Below are positions 45,892 to 53,837 of a stretch of DNA of 64,000 bases, piece by piece. A program made the position numbers and the translations under genes. How positions within the stretch are numbered: position 1 is the stretch's first letter; every line of letters starts with the position of its first letter. Below the pieces are notes generated by a model. That model was given only the letters and a program-made list of their open reading frames with translations. It was not told the DNA's origin and ran no database searches. Source of the stretch: Flectobacillus sp. BAB-3569 (GTDB lineage: Bacteria > Bacteroidota > Bacteroidia > Cytophagales > Spirosomataceae). The stretch is taken from contig NZ_NJFZ01000006.1 of the NCBI RefSeq assembly GCF_002270355.1, positions 186,001-250,000 of the forward strand, in the 5' to 3' direction.

Positions 45892-46473
45892 ATGAAAAAG
45901 TTATGTTTTGCAACGAACAATGCCCATAAGTTGCAAGAAATTCAAGCCATGCTCGGCGAGCAGTTTGAACTTATCTCTCTTGAAGCTACAGGCTGTAAAG
46001 AAGAATTACCCGAAACAGGTAATACCCTTGAAGCCAATTCTCTACAAAAAGCCCAATACCTTTTTGATAATTATAGCAATATCAACTGTTTTGCAGACGA
46101 TACAGGTTTAGAAGTTGAAGCACTCAATGGCGAGCCAGGGGTATATTCGGCACGCTATGCAGGAACCCATCGTAACAATGCCGATAATATAGCCTTGCTT
46201 TTGACCAATTTAAAAGATAAAGCAAGTCGTAAAGCAAGATTTAGAACAGTTATTACTTTGATATTAGATGGCGTAATTCACCAATTTGATGGTATAGTAG
46301 AAGGACAAATAATCGAAGAATTAAGAGGCGAAGGCGGTTTTGGCTACGATCCTGTATTTGTGCCAGATGGTTATGAGCAAACATTTGCTGAAATGACGAT
46401 GGAACAAAAAGCCAGTATGTCTCACCGAGGACGAGCTTTCCAAAAATTAGTCCAATTCTTGAAGGAAATATAA
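45892..46473 (+). CDS. RdgB/HAM1-family non-canonical purine NTP pyrophosphatase
   Basis: The enzyme removes dITP, ITP and XTP from nucleotide pools. The N-terminal substrate motif KLCFATNNAHKLQEIQAML, the FADDTGLEVEALNGEPGVYSARYAG segment, GGFGYDPVFVPDGYEQTFAEM and the SHRGRAF ending are all family hallmarks. The ATG at 45892 is preferred over one 9 bp upstream because it matches the family start. The length of 193 residues is normal. It appears to be a single gene. Confidence 0.95.
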   Translation: MKKLCFATNNAHKLQEIQAMLGEQFELISLEATGCKEELPETGNTLEANSLQKAQYLFDNYSNINCFADDTGLEVEALNGEPGVYSARYAGTHRNNADNIALLLTNLKDKASRKARFRTVITLILDGVIHQFDGIVEGQIIEELRGEGGFGYDPVFVPDGYEQTFAEMTMEQKASMSHRGRAFQKLVQFLKEI

Positions 46474-46729
46474 TGATGGTTTATCATCAAAGATTATCAA
46501 CTTATCTTCAGTAAGTTATAGGGAAGAGTGTCTTTTTGTTGTCATACTATTAAGTTGTATTTTTAAGTTTCTTTTTCCAAATTTGAATAAAAAATCTCTT
46601 TAAATTAATGGCTCTAGTCGTCAACTGTTTAGTTTTCCGTTTACAAAATATCTAATCACAGATTTAAAACATTAACGCCATTTAGGTATTATCCTAAAAA
46701 TGTTGGAATCAAAATCACTTGTCTCATAC

Positions 46730-49288
46730 ATGTGCACAAAAAACCTCTTTTTATTCACAAAAATTTTAACCATTCTAATCTTAACAACCCTAACAACAAA
46801 AGCACAATTCGTCATAAAAGGTAGAGTTACAGATGCAAAAAATGGTGATCCGCTTCCTTTTGCCACAGTCGGTATCAAAGGTAAAAATATAGGAGCTCAA
46901 ACCAACTTTGAGGGTATTTTTACCATTCGTGCAAAAGAACTCGGTGATTCTCTCTATGTAAGTACAGTAGGCTATAAAACACGTACCAAAGCCATTGATA
47001 AAAATCTGGCTAATCAAACTATTGATTTTCAGTTATTAGGAGAAGCTAAGTCATTAGATGAAGTAATTGTTTATTCTGGTGAAAATCCTGCTTTTAAAAT
47101 TCTTCGTAAACTTCGTGAAAATAGTGATAAAAATGACCGTAAGCGTTTGAATGCCTACGAGTATGATTCCTATTCGAAAATGGAACTTGATGTAGATAAT
47201 ATTTCAGAAAAGTTCAAGAAGAAAAAGGTCATGAAGCAAATCCAAGGTGCTATTGACAAATTTGAGAAAATGGCAGGCGAAGATGGAAAGGCGGTTATCC
47301 CAACGTTTATTTCAGAAACAGTATCAAAGTATTATTATCGTGAAAGTCCTTCTCGTAAAAAAGAGATAGTGCTTAAAAATAATGTAAAAGGAGTTGGCGT
47401 CAAAGAAGGTGGATTTGTGTCACAGTTGGTGGGCGGAAATCTTTTTGCTAACTACAACTTTTATAATAACTACGTAGCGTTTTTAGGAAAAGATATTATT
47501 TCGCCAATAGGTGAAAACTGGAAAGGTACTTACAAATGGTATTTGTCAGATACTACCGATATCGATGGGCATATCTGCTATGGAATGGAGTTTGACCCAA
47601 AAAACGATAAAGATTTGGTGTTTATCGGAAAAGCTTATATCGATACCACTACTTATGCCTTGGTTCAGATAGATGCCACAATTGGTAAAGAAGCCAATAT
47701 TAACTTCATTGATAAAATTAAAATTTCTCAGGAGTTAACGCAAACCTCTGAAGGAGCATGGCTTCCAGCTAAAACACGTTTTTTGATTGATATTGCTGAA
47801 ATTTCAAAAAACTCGGCAGGTATGCTTTTGAAAATGTATATCTCCAACAAAGACTTTGTGATTAATCAGCCAAAGCCTCTAGCGTTTTATGATATTCCTG
47901 TCGAAGTAGCCGAAGATTCAAAAGAAGCAGATCCTAAGTTTTGGGAACAAGCGCGTCATGAGCCTTTTAGTGCTCAAGATGTATTAGCGTCTAAGTTGAT
48001 AGATACCGTTCGTAATGTGCCTATCGTACGCACATATGTAGAGATTGCAGAGATTGTTGCAAGTGGTTATAAGCGTTTCGATGGTATCGAAATTGGTCCA
48101 TATTTGTATTCTATTGCCTTCAACCGAATTGAGGGAATGCGCTTAAGAATGGGCTTTCGAACGAATGCAGCATTTAGTAAGCATTGGGTCTTTAGAGGTT
48201 TTGCAGGGATTGGTACCCGTGATTTAAAAATGAAATATGGTGGTGAGGTTAATTATATTTTATCAAGAAGACACTGGACTGTAGTAGGACTAAGACATAC
48301 TTATGATTTAGAGCGTATTGGGCTGACTCCTGAACTGATTGCGGATAATAAAGTATTCTATGCTTTCACACGATGGGGACTTTATTCGGGGGCTTTTTAT
48401 CGTAGCGAAAATGAGGCATTTATCAAGACCGAGCCAACCAAAGGAATAACCTTATCAGCGTCACTGATTCAACGCAATTTTGACCCTCTTTTTGCCTTCA
48501 AATACCGTACTGATCCTGAAATGGGTAAACTTTCGCCATCGAGAGATTATTATGACGATACGTTTTTGACACTTGAAGCTCGTTTTGCAAAAAATGAAAC
48601 TTTTATCATGGACGGCAACGAACGAATTACTCTCGACACCAAACGTGTTCCTGTGGTTACGCTTACCTATCAAAAGGGTTTGAAAGGAGTTTTAAACGGC
48701 GATTTTGATTATCACAAATTTACCGCAAAAGTATTTCAAACATTCAGATTGGGAACACTTGGTCGCTCGTCTTATTTGTTGCAAGCGGGTTATACTCCTT
48801 CAAACTTGCCAGCTCCCTTATTGTATCCACACTTAGGTAATCAAACTTTATTTTTTAATAGAGCCGCATTTAATACCATGCACTATTTTGAGTTCGTGAG
48901 CGATAAGTTTGTGTCAATGCAATACAACCACAATTTCGAAGGGTTATTATTCAATAGAATTCCTGCGATTCGTCAATTGAAATGGCGCCTTTTGGCAACA
49001 GCAAATATATTGTTTGGTAGTCAAAAGCAAGGAAATCAACAATTAATGGATGATGCAATGCCAATTTTTAATCCTCGACACCCTTCAAATGTACTTGAGT
49101 CAAAGTTTAATTTCTCTGGCTTAGATCCAAATATTCCGTTTGTTGAGGTTGGTTATGGTATTGATAATATCTTCAAAATATTTAGACTTCAGGCATTTCA
49201 TCGCCTAACTTACTTAGACCATTTGTCACCATCGGGTAAATTACCAGATAAATTTACCATCAAAGGTTCAGTACATTTTTCATTCTAA
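46730..49288 (+). CDS. DUF5686 and carboxypeptidase-regulatory-like domain outer-membrane protein
   Basis: The ATG at 46730 gives a hydrophobic signal (LFTKILTILILTTLTTKAQ). An earlier ATG at 46700 adds ten residues. An N-terminal CarboxypepD_reg-like domain follows (IKGRVTDAKNGDPLPFATVG). The long remainder is DUF5686, beta-rich and probably an outer-membrane barrel, including YEYDSYSKMELDVDNISEKF and a terminal aromatic strand ending SVHFSF. Bacteroidota carry several of these; the function is unknown. It is monocistronic. Confidence 0.9.
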   Translation: MCTKNLFLFTKILTILILTTLTTKAQFVIKGRVTDAKNGDPLPFATVGIKGKNIGAQTNFEGIFTIRAKELGDSLYVSTVGYKTRTKAIDKNLANQTIDFQLLGEAKSLDEVIVYSGENPAFKILRKLRENSDKNDRKRLNAYEYDSYSKMELDVDNISEKFKKKKVMKQIQGAIDKFEKMAGEDGKAVIPTFISETVSKYYYRESPSRKKEIVLKNNVKGVGVKEGGFVSQLVGGNLFANYNFYNNYVAFLGKDIISPIGENWKGTYKWYLSDTTDIDGHICYGMEFDPKNDKDLVFIGKAYIDTTTYALVQIDATIGKEANINFIDKIKISQELTQTSEGAWLPAKTRFLIDIAEISKNSAGMLLKMYISNKDFVINQPKPLAFYDIPVEVAEDSKEADPKFWEQARHEPFSAQDVLASKLIDTVRNVPIVRTYVEIAEIVASGYKRFDGIEIGPYLYSIAFNRIEGMRLRMGFRTNAAFSKHWVFRGFAGIGTRDLKMKYGGEVNYILSRRHWTVVGLRHTYDLERIGLTPELIADNKVFYAFTRWGLYSGAFYRSENEAFIKTEPTKGITLSASLIQRNFDPLFAFKYRTDPEMGKLSPSRDYYDDTFLTLEARFAKNETFIMDGNERITLDTKRVPVVTLTYQKGLKGVLNGDFDYHKFTAKVFQTFRLGTLGRSSYLLQAGYTPSNLPAPLLYPHLGNQTLFFNRAAFNTMHYFEFVSDKFVSMQYNHNFEGLLFNRIPAIRQLKWRLLATANILFGSQKQGNQQLMDDAMPIFNPRHPSNVLESKFNFSGLDPNIPFVEVGYGIDNIFKIFRLQAFHRLTYLDHLSPSGKLPDKFTIKGSVHFSF

Positions 49289-49767
49289 GTTACCAGCTCC
49301 TATTGAACGTAATGTTTGGTAGGAGTTTTTTGTTAAGTCTCTTATTTTGCTATACCCTGTCAGATATCGAAAATGTCTTTGTTGAAGATAGTTTTTTTGC
49401 GATAAGGTATTTACTTTGTACAAAAAGTATATTACAGTGCCGTGAATCCAAAAAAAGAAATGAACCTTTAGGACTATACGTATTAAGCAATGCGTATAAT
49501 TGAGTATTTTCCATTATGTAGAATTACTGAGTTTCCCCTCTGGTTCATTTCTATAGCATATCGACATCTACGTGCCTCCTAAAGTCGAAGACATTAGCTA
49601 AAAAAATTTGATGATTGATTGTCAAAAGTACCTTTTGACCGAATGTAAACTTGCGATTTGAAATTTAGAATATTGTAGATTTATAATTTTACTTTTCGCA
49701 CTTGAGCGGTTTTGCGAATGTCTACAAATTAAGGATTTTTTGTTTTATGGCTAGGACAAACAACTGC
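49289..49767. other. Intergenic region downstream of the peptide genes
   Basis: About 480 bp. An 8-bp hairpin (GTCAAAAG 49621-49628 with CTTTTGAC 49632-49639) lies downstream of the last peptide gene on the minus strand and may end that transcript. A plus-strand ORF at 49303-49503 has no features of a real gene. No modification or transport gene is present here. Confidence 0.5.
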
Positions 49768-49947
49768 TTAGAAATTAGAGATAATTGAAGCGGTATCATT
49801 GAAATTCGAAATGATCGAGGCGGTGTACTGAGCACCAACATTTGAGATAATCGAAGCCGTTTTGTGGTTAAGGGTATCTTGGTTGTTGAATTTTGCTACA
49901 GTAGATTTAGAAACAGAAAGCTTGTTGTTAGTTGTGATAGATTTCAT
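49768..49947 (-). CDS. Small repeat peptide 1 (leader-core precursor candidate)
   Basis: This 59-residue peptide is the distal member of three tandem copies. Residues 9-21 (KLSVSKSTVAKFN) resemble the K-L-x-x-x-K-x-T-V-A-x-L/F leader of Bacteroidota RiPP precursors. The C-terminal half carries TASIISN at residues 30-36, 42-48 and 52-58, ending in phenylalanine. There is no cysteine and no hydrophobic signal peptide. The near-identity of three copies, with mostly silent differences and conserved frames, argues it is translated. What it does is unknown: a signal, toxin or modified peptide are all possible. Confidence 0.75.
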   Translation of the reverse strand: MKSITTNNKLSVSKSTVAKFNNQDTLNHKTASIISNVGAQYTASIISNFNDTASIISNF

Positions 49948-50005
49948 GGCAATAAGAGTTTTAAATTTTTGAATGTTGTGTTGTTATTGATAAAAAGGGC
50001 TATTC

Positions 50006-50185
50006 TTAGAAATTCGAGATAATTGAAGCGGTATCATTGAAATTCGAAATGATCGAGGCGGTGTACTGAGCGCCAACGTTTGAGATAATCGAAGCCGTTT
50101 TGTGGTTAAGGCTATCTTGGTTGTTGAATTTTGCTACAGTAGATTTAGAAACAGAAAGCTTGTTGTTAGTTGTGATAGATTTCAT
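50006..50185 (-). CDS. Small repeat peptide 2 (leader-core precursor candidate)
   Basis: The middle copy encodes the same 59-residue peptide as copy 1 except serine for threonine at residue 25, in the linker between leader-like and core-like parts. The three TASIISN motifs are unchanged, and changed bases there are third-position only (for example the N36 and G38 codons). The spacer to the next gene has no promoter match, so it is probably cotranscribed from upstream of copy 3. Confidence 0.75.
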   Translation of the reverse strand: MKSITTNNKLSVSKSTVAKFNNQDSLNHKTASIISNVGAQYTASIISNFNDTASIISNF

Positions 50186-50243
50186 GGCAATAAGAGTTTT
50201 AAATTTTTGAATGTTGTGTTGTTATTGATAAAAAGGGCTATTC

Positions 50244-50423
50244 TTAGAAGTTCGAGATAATTGAAGCGGTATCATTGAAATTCGAAATGATCGAGGCGGT
50301 GTACTGAGCGCCAACGTTTGAGATAATCGAAGCCGTTTTGTGGTTAAGGGTATCTTGGTTGTTGAATTTTGCTACAGTAGATTTAGAAACAGAAAGCTTG
50401 TTGTTAGTTGCAATATTTTTCAT
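50244..50423 (-). CDS. Small repeat peptide 3 (promoter-proximal copy)
   Basis: The proximal copy lies 175 bp from the ATG of the divergent kinase gene. It encodes the same 59 residues apart from N3 and A5 near the start, where the repeat unit ends. All three TASIISN motifs and the KLSVSKSTVAKFN segment are intact. The promoter for the set should lie between 50424 and 50600. The nearest candidate on the minus strand is CAACTTTG (50487-50494), one base off consensus. Confidence 0.75.
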   Translation of the reverse strand: MKNIATNNKLSVSKSTVAKFNNQDTLNHKTASIISNVGAQYTASIISNFNDTASIISNF

Positions 50424-50598
50424 GGCAAAAATCTTTTATTTATTGAGTTATGTGTCTAGTAATAAGCTTCTTGCGAAGTGGTGATACAAAGTTGTTCAAA
50501 AGATTTTGGCCTATTTATTTTATCGGATTAATCCGTTTATTATCAATCCGAATAGGAAGATTGTCTATTTTAATTTTTTAATTATCCTAAAAAATTCT

Positions 50599-51741
50599 AT
50601 GTTGAATCGAACAGCAGATACACAGAAAAGGACTTGGTGGGCTTCAGGAGAAGTGAGTACGCATATAATGATTTGGGTCTTATACACCATTTATTTTAGC
50701 TTACTTATTCATTTCTTCTCGGGTGACCCTATTACACCAAAGTTCATTCTACAGGCAATCGTGTATAGAATGGGCGACGCCATGCTGTTTTATGGGCTTG
50801 CGCTGGTAGTTTTGCCTCGTTTTTTTTCAAAATCGAAAATTTTTCAGCTAACTCTGTCATTTTTAGTATTGCTTGGTTTGTATTTAGGTTGGCGGGCGTG
50901 GATAGAGTATATTTTAATGCCAGGATTGTTTAATACAGTAGGTACTAAAATAGCACAGATGGTTTCTTTAACTATCTTTAATGGAAATACTTATGTGATG
51001 TTTAGTGTAGGGTATTTCTTTGCTCTGAAGTCGATTAAACAGCAAAAAGAAATTGCTCAACAAGAAATTGCAATTGCGGAAAAAGATGCAGAAATTGCAC
51101 GTCAAGAAGCAGAACTGGCAATTTTAGCAAAAGAGAAAACTCTTGCCGAAATGGCCTTTTTACGTGCGCAAATCAATCCTCACTTTTTGTACAATACCCT
51201 AAACATGCTGTACAGCAAGGTACGTGGTGCATCCAAAGAAGCAGGAAATATTATCCTGACATTTGCTGAAATGATGCGCTATGCTACTAGTACTCGAATG
51301 CAGCAAGATACCGTCGACTTAGAAGGGGAATTGGATTTTGTCAAGCAATATCTCGAACTACAAAGACAACGTTTTAATAACAATATCTTTATTGATTATG
51401 AAGAACAAGGCGATTTTAGCTATTTTAGAATCATGCCTATGGTACTAATTACCATTGTGGAAAATAGCTTTAAACACGGCGAGCTCCATGACCCAGAGAG
51501 TCCACTCCAAATTCGTGCGATTCTCGAAGATGATATTTTGACGTTCTCTACTTGGAATTTGAAAAGAAAAGATGATAATCCTATCACTGATAAAGGTCAA
51601 ACAGGTATTGGTATCGACAATATCAAAAAACGCCTGAAGGTTGTTCATGGCGAAGCTCAAGAATTGAGTGTGATAGATGATAAGGATGATTATGCTGTAT
51701 TTTTTACCTTAAACTTTAACTATAACCCGAACGGAATATGA
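50599..51741 (+). CDS. LytS-type sensor histidine kinase (His_kinase/HATPase)
   Basis: I prefer the ATG at 50599; an upstream frame from 50506 adds 31 non-conserved residues. Four membrane helices occupy about the first 150 residues (IMIWVLYTIYFSLLIHF, AMLFYGLALVVL, LTLSFLVLLGLYLGW, YVMFSVGYFFAL). A charged coiled coil follows, then the phosphoacceptor motif AQINPHFLYNTLNML. The ATPase part has VENSFKHGE and GIGIDNIKKRL. It overlaps the response regulator by 4 bp. The sensor part faces the membrane, and the divergent peptide genes suggest a possible ligand. Confidence 0.94.
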   Translation: MLNRTADTQKRTWWASGEVSTHIMIWVLYTIYFSLLIHFFSGDPITPKFILQAIVYRMGDAMLFYGLALVVLPRFFSKSKIFQLTLSFLVLLGLYLGWRAWIEYILMPGLFNTVGTKIAQMVSLTIFNGNTYVMFSVGYFFALKSIKQQKEIAQQEIAIAEKDAEIARQEAELAILAKEKTLAEMAFLRAQINPHFLYNTLNMLYSKVRGASKEAGNIILTFAEMMRYATSTRMQQDTVDLEGELDFVKQYLELQRQRFNNNIFIDYEEQGDFSYFRIMPMVLITIVENSFKHGELHDPESPLQIRAILEDDILTFSTWNLKRKDDNPITDKGQTGIGIDNIKKRLKVVHGEAQELSVIDDKDDYAVFFTLNFNYNPNGI

Positions 51742-52520
51742 TTAACTGTGTCGCAGTAGATGATGAGCAATCTGCCTTGGATATTGTGGTAGATTATATC
51801 AACGATACCCCATTTCTAAACTTAGTTGCGGCCACTACAAATCCCATGGAAGCGGTTGGTATCTTACAAACTAAAGAAGTTGATTTAGTATTTGCAGATA
51901 TTCAAATGCCTCGTATGAATGGCATGAACCTAGTGAGTCTTTTTGATGGCCGCATGAAATTTATCATGACTACTGGCTATCAAGAATACGCGCTCAAAAG
52001 CTTTGAATATGGCGTACTTGATTATTTGGTAAAACCATTTTCATACCAGAGGTTTTTGAAGGCTGTCAACAAAATGCCTTTTCACATGACTTTGGTCGAA
52101 GAGCCTAAGCCTGTAGCGGCTCCTGAGCCTCAACCTGCCAAAAAAGAGGAGTTTATTTTTGTAAAGGTAGATGTAAAAGGTAAGTTTCATAAAGTACTAT
52201 TTAAGGATGTGGTGTACATGGAAGCCCAAAAAAATTATGCTTCTATTTACATGAAAGATGAACGTATTTCTACCAATCTTACCTTGTCAGATTTAGAAAA
52301 ACGATTGCCTTCAGACAGATTCATGCGTGTACATCGCTCTTACATTATCTCGATGGAAAAAATTACGGGCATCGAAGGCGACGAAGTATTACTCGATAAA
52401 GTAGTTCGTATTCCGATTGGGGATACCTATTCAGAAGAATTTACGAAGGTTATTGAAGGAAGTATTTTCTTCAAAGATAAAGATAGCGCAACTTTGATTG
52501 ATAAAAGGTTGACAAATTAA
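51738..52520 (+). CDS. LytTR-family response regulator
   Basis: The 260-residue protein has an N-terminal receiver (INCVAVDDEQSALDI, with the phosphoacceptor aspartate in VFADIQMPRMNG and the conserved lysine in YLVKPFSYQRFL). A proline/alanine-rich linker leads to a LytTR DNA-binding domain (VVYMEAQKNYASIYMKD, DRFMRVHRSYIISMEKI). It is translationally coupled to the kinase. A natural target is the divergent promoter region at 50424-50600, but this is inference. Confidence 0.95.
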   Translation: MINCVAVDDEQSALDIVVDYINDTPFLNLVAATTNPMEAVGILQTKEVDLVFADIQMPRMNGMNLVSLFDGRMKFIMTTGYQEYALKSFEYGVLDYLVKPFSYQRFLKAVNKMPFHMTLVEEPKPVAAPEPQPAKKEEFIFVKVDVKGKFHKVLFKDVVYMEAQKNYASIYMKDERISTNLTLSDLEKRLPSDRFMRVHRSYIISMEKITGIEGDEVLLDKVVRIPIGDTYSEEFTKVIEGSIFFKDKDSATLIDKRLTN

Positions 52521-53034
52521 GATTTGCAGCTTAGATCATTGGTTATGATTTCTCTGAAAAATCACATAATCAAGGATTTAAACTTGTTTGAAAATCTCGA
52601 TCGCTAAACCTAAAAGTATTTTTTTGTTTCAAAATATATGTTCATATAAAAGCTGTTCTGTAACAATACAGGCAGCTTTTTTCATGTAAATACCACTTAA
52701 TTTGTATTTATTTTGAACCCGTTGGATTATTCTAAGAACTTTTATTGCTTAATAGGTTTTGCATAAAGTTTCATTTATTTTTGTTTAGAGAGCAATTTAT
52801 TACTCAACAAAAGTGCTAAAATTTGAAATCGGATAGATAAGTAGTAACATAGAGGTTATAAGCTTAGAAATTCCAGTTGAACAGATGTTATTCGGTGTTT
52901 TTATGGTAAGAATTAGAGATAAATCTTTCGCCAAAATACACAAACGAAATTCTTCATGTTTCGAAAACCCAGATGTTAGACGTTGCTTTTATTACAACAT
53001 TCCGATTTTATACTTAATAATCTATTAGCAAAAA
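52521..53034. other. Intergenic region with the two-component operon terminator
   Basis: About 510 bp. Apart from the terminator at 52647-52682 I see only A+T-rich sequence and no promoter match before plsY. Confidence 0.5.
52647..52682 (+). terminator. Rho-independent terminator of the kinase/regulator operon
   Basis: AAAAGCTG pairs with CAGCTTTT (ending near 52680), with an inner CTGT/ACAG pairing, followed by T. Confidence 0.85.
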
Positions 53035-53676
53035 ATGTTAACCCTACTCGTTGTTGTTTGTACAGTACTTGCCTACTTGTTAGGTTCCATCCCAACGGCT
53101 ATTTGGTATGGCGAAGCTTATTTTGGAATCGACGTGCGCAAGCATGGAAGTGGTAATGCTGGCGCTACCAATACTTTCAGGGTGTTGGGTAAAAGAGCAG
53201 GAACTGTCGTGTTGTTGATTGATGCTATCAAGGGGTGGATTTCTACTTCGTTGGCATTAATGCTTTATTACGGTCACATGGTTGAATGGAACGAATGCCA
53301 AACATTAAAGTTGGTTTTTGGTTTTGCAGCGGTGGTTGGACATATTTTCCCTGTATTTTCAAACTTCAAAGGAGGAAAAGGCGTGGCAACGCTATTGGGT
53401 ATGGTCATGTCGGTGCATCCTGAGGCGGCTTTGGTGTGTATGGTTATTTTCTTTGTAGTATTTATGTCGTTTCATTATGTATCACTAGGAGCTATTATTG
53501 CATCTTTGGCATTTCCAGTGCTTTTATTGTTACGTACATTTGGTAAAGAAAATGAATCGGTAATTGTCTTTGGATTTATGCTTTTTGGGATGATTGTGAT
53601 TACGCATCGCAAAAATATTGTACGATTAATGAGAGGACAAGAAAGTCGTATTTATCTCCGAAAAAAGAAAGAGTAA
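53035..53676 (+). CDS. plsY: Glycerol-3-phosphate acyltransferase PlsY
   Basis: PlsY acylates glycerol-3-phosphate with acyl-phosphate at the membrane, the first step of phospholipid synthesis. The 213-residue protein has several membrane helices and the three cytoplasmic motifs: VRKHGSGNAGATNTFRVLGK, a GHIFPVFSNFKGGKGVAT loop and the C-terminal THRKNIVRLMRGQESRI. The start at an ATG is unambiguous. No plsX or plsC is adjacent. Confidence 0.96.
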   Translation: MLTLLVVVCTVLAYLLGSIPTAIWYGEAYFGIDVRKHGSGNAGATNTFRVLGKRAGTVVLLIDAIKGWISTSLALMLYYGHMVEWNECQTLKLVFGFAAVVGHIFPVFSNFKGGKGVATLLGMVMSVHPEAALVCMVIFFVVFMSFHYVSLGAIIASLAFPVLLLLRTFGKENESVIVFGFMLFGMIVITHRKNIVRLMRGQESRIYLRKKKE

Positions 53677-53773
53677 TCATTTAACTGGTAATATAATTCT
53701 GATGTAGATGTTTCGTTGCGATTATGACATCGGTTGATACCAAACTCGTAATGATAACTCCATAATAACTTAC

Positions 53774-53818
53774 TATATTTGTACCTCCAATTACTAAGTA
53801 GTTGGAGGTATTTTTTTG
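53774..53818 (+). terminator. Hairpin with T-run overlapping a -7 promoter element
   Basis: TACCTCCAA (53782-53790) pairs with TTGGAGGTA (53802-53810), followed by seven T. It can end plsY. Immediately before it TATATTTG (53774-53781) matches the -7 consensus, so a transcript starting here would include the hairpin as an attenuator for the dipeptidase. Confidence 0.75.
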
Positions 53819-53837
53819 AAATCAATCATCAACGTCT

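Larger units (their letters stand above)
49768..50423 (-). repeat. Triple 238-bp tandem repeat containing the peptide genes
   Basis: Start codons are at 49947, 50185 and 50423, exactly 238 bp apart, with only a handful of base differences between units. The 58-bp spacer between genes is also repeated. The first codons and upstream sequence of the proximal copy (near 50410-50430) differ, marking the boundary of the duplicated unit. Confidence 0.95.

Noticed and set aside
49303-49503. Plus-strand 66-residue ORF after the DUF5686 gene
   Set aside because: Starts within 15 bp of the previous stop, has no conserved motif and looks like chance reading of A+T-rich sequence.
49768-50423. CRISPR-like or simple non-coding tandem repeat
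   Set aside because: The 238-bp unit is far too long for a CRISPR repeat-spacer unit, spacers are identical rather than unique, and each unit keeps a full reading frame with synonymous changes.
49768-50423. Lanthipeptide or microviridin-type graspetide precursor
   Set aside because: There is no cysteine for lanthionine and the core lacks the Thr/Lys/Asp/Glu crosslinking motif of microviridins; no synthetase gene is within reach. Only the leader resembles known precursor families.
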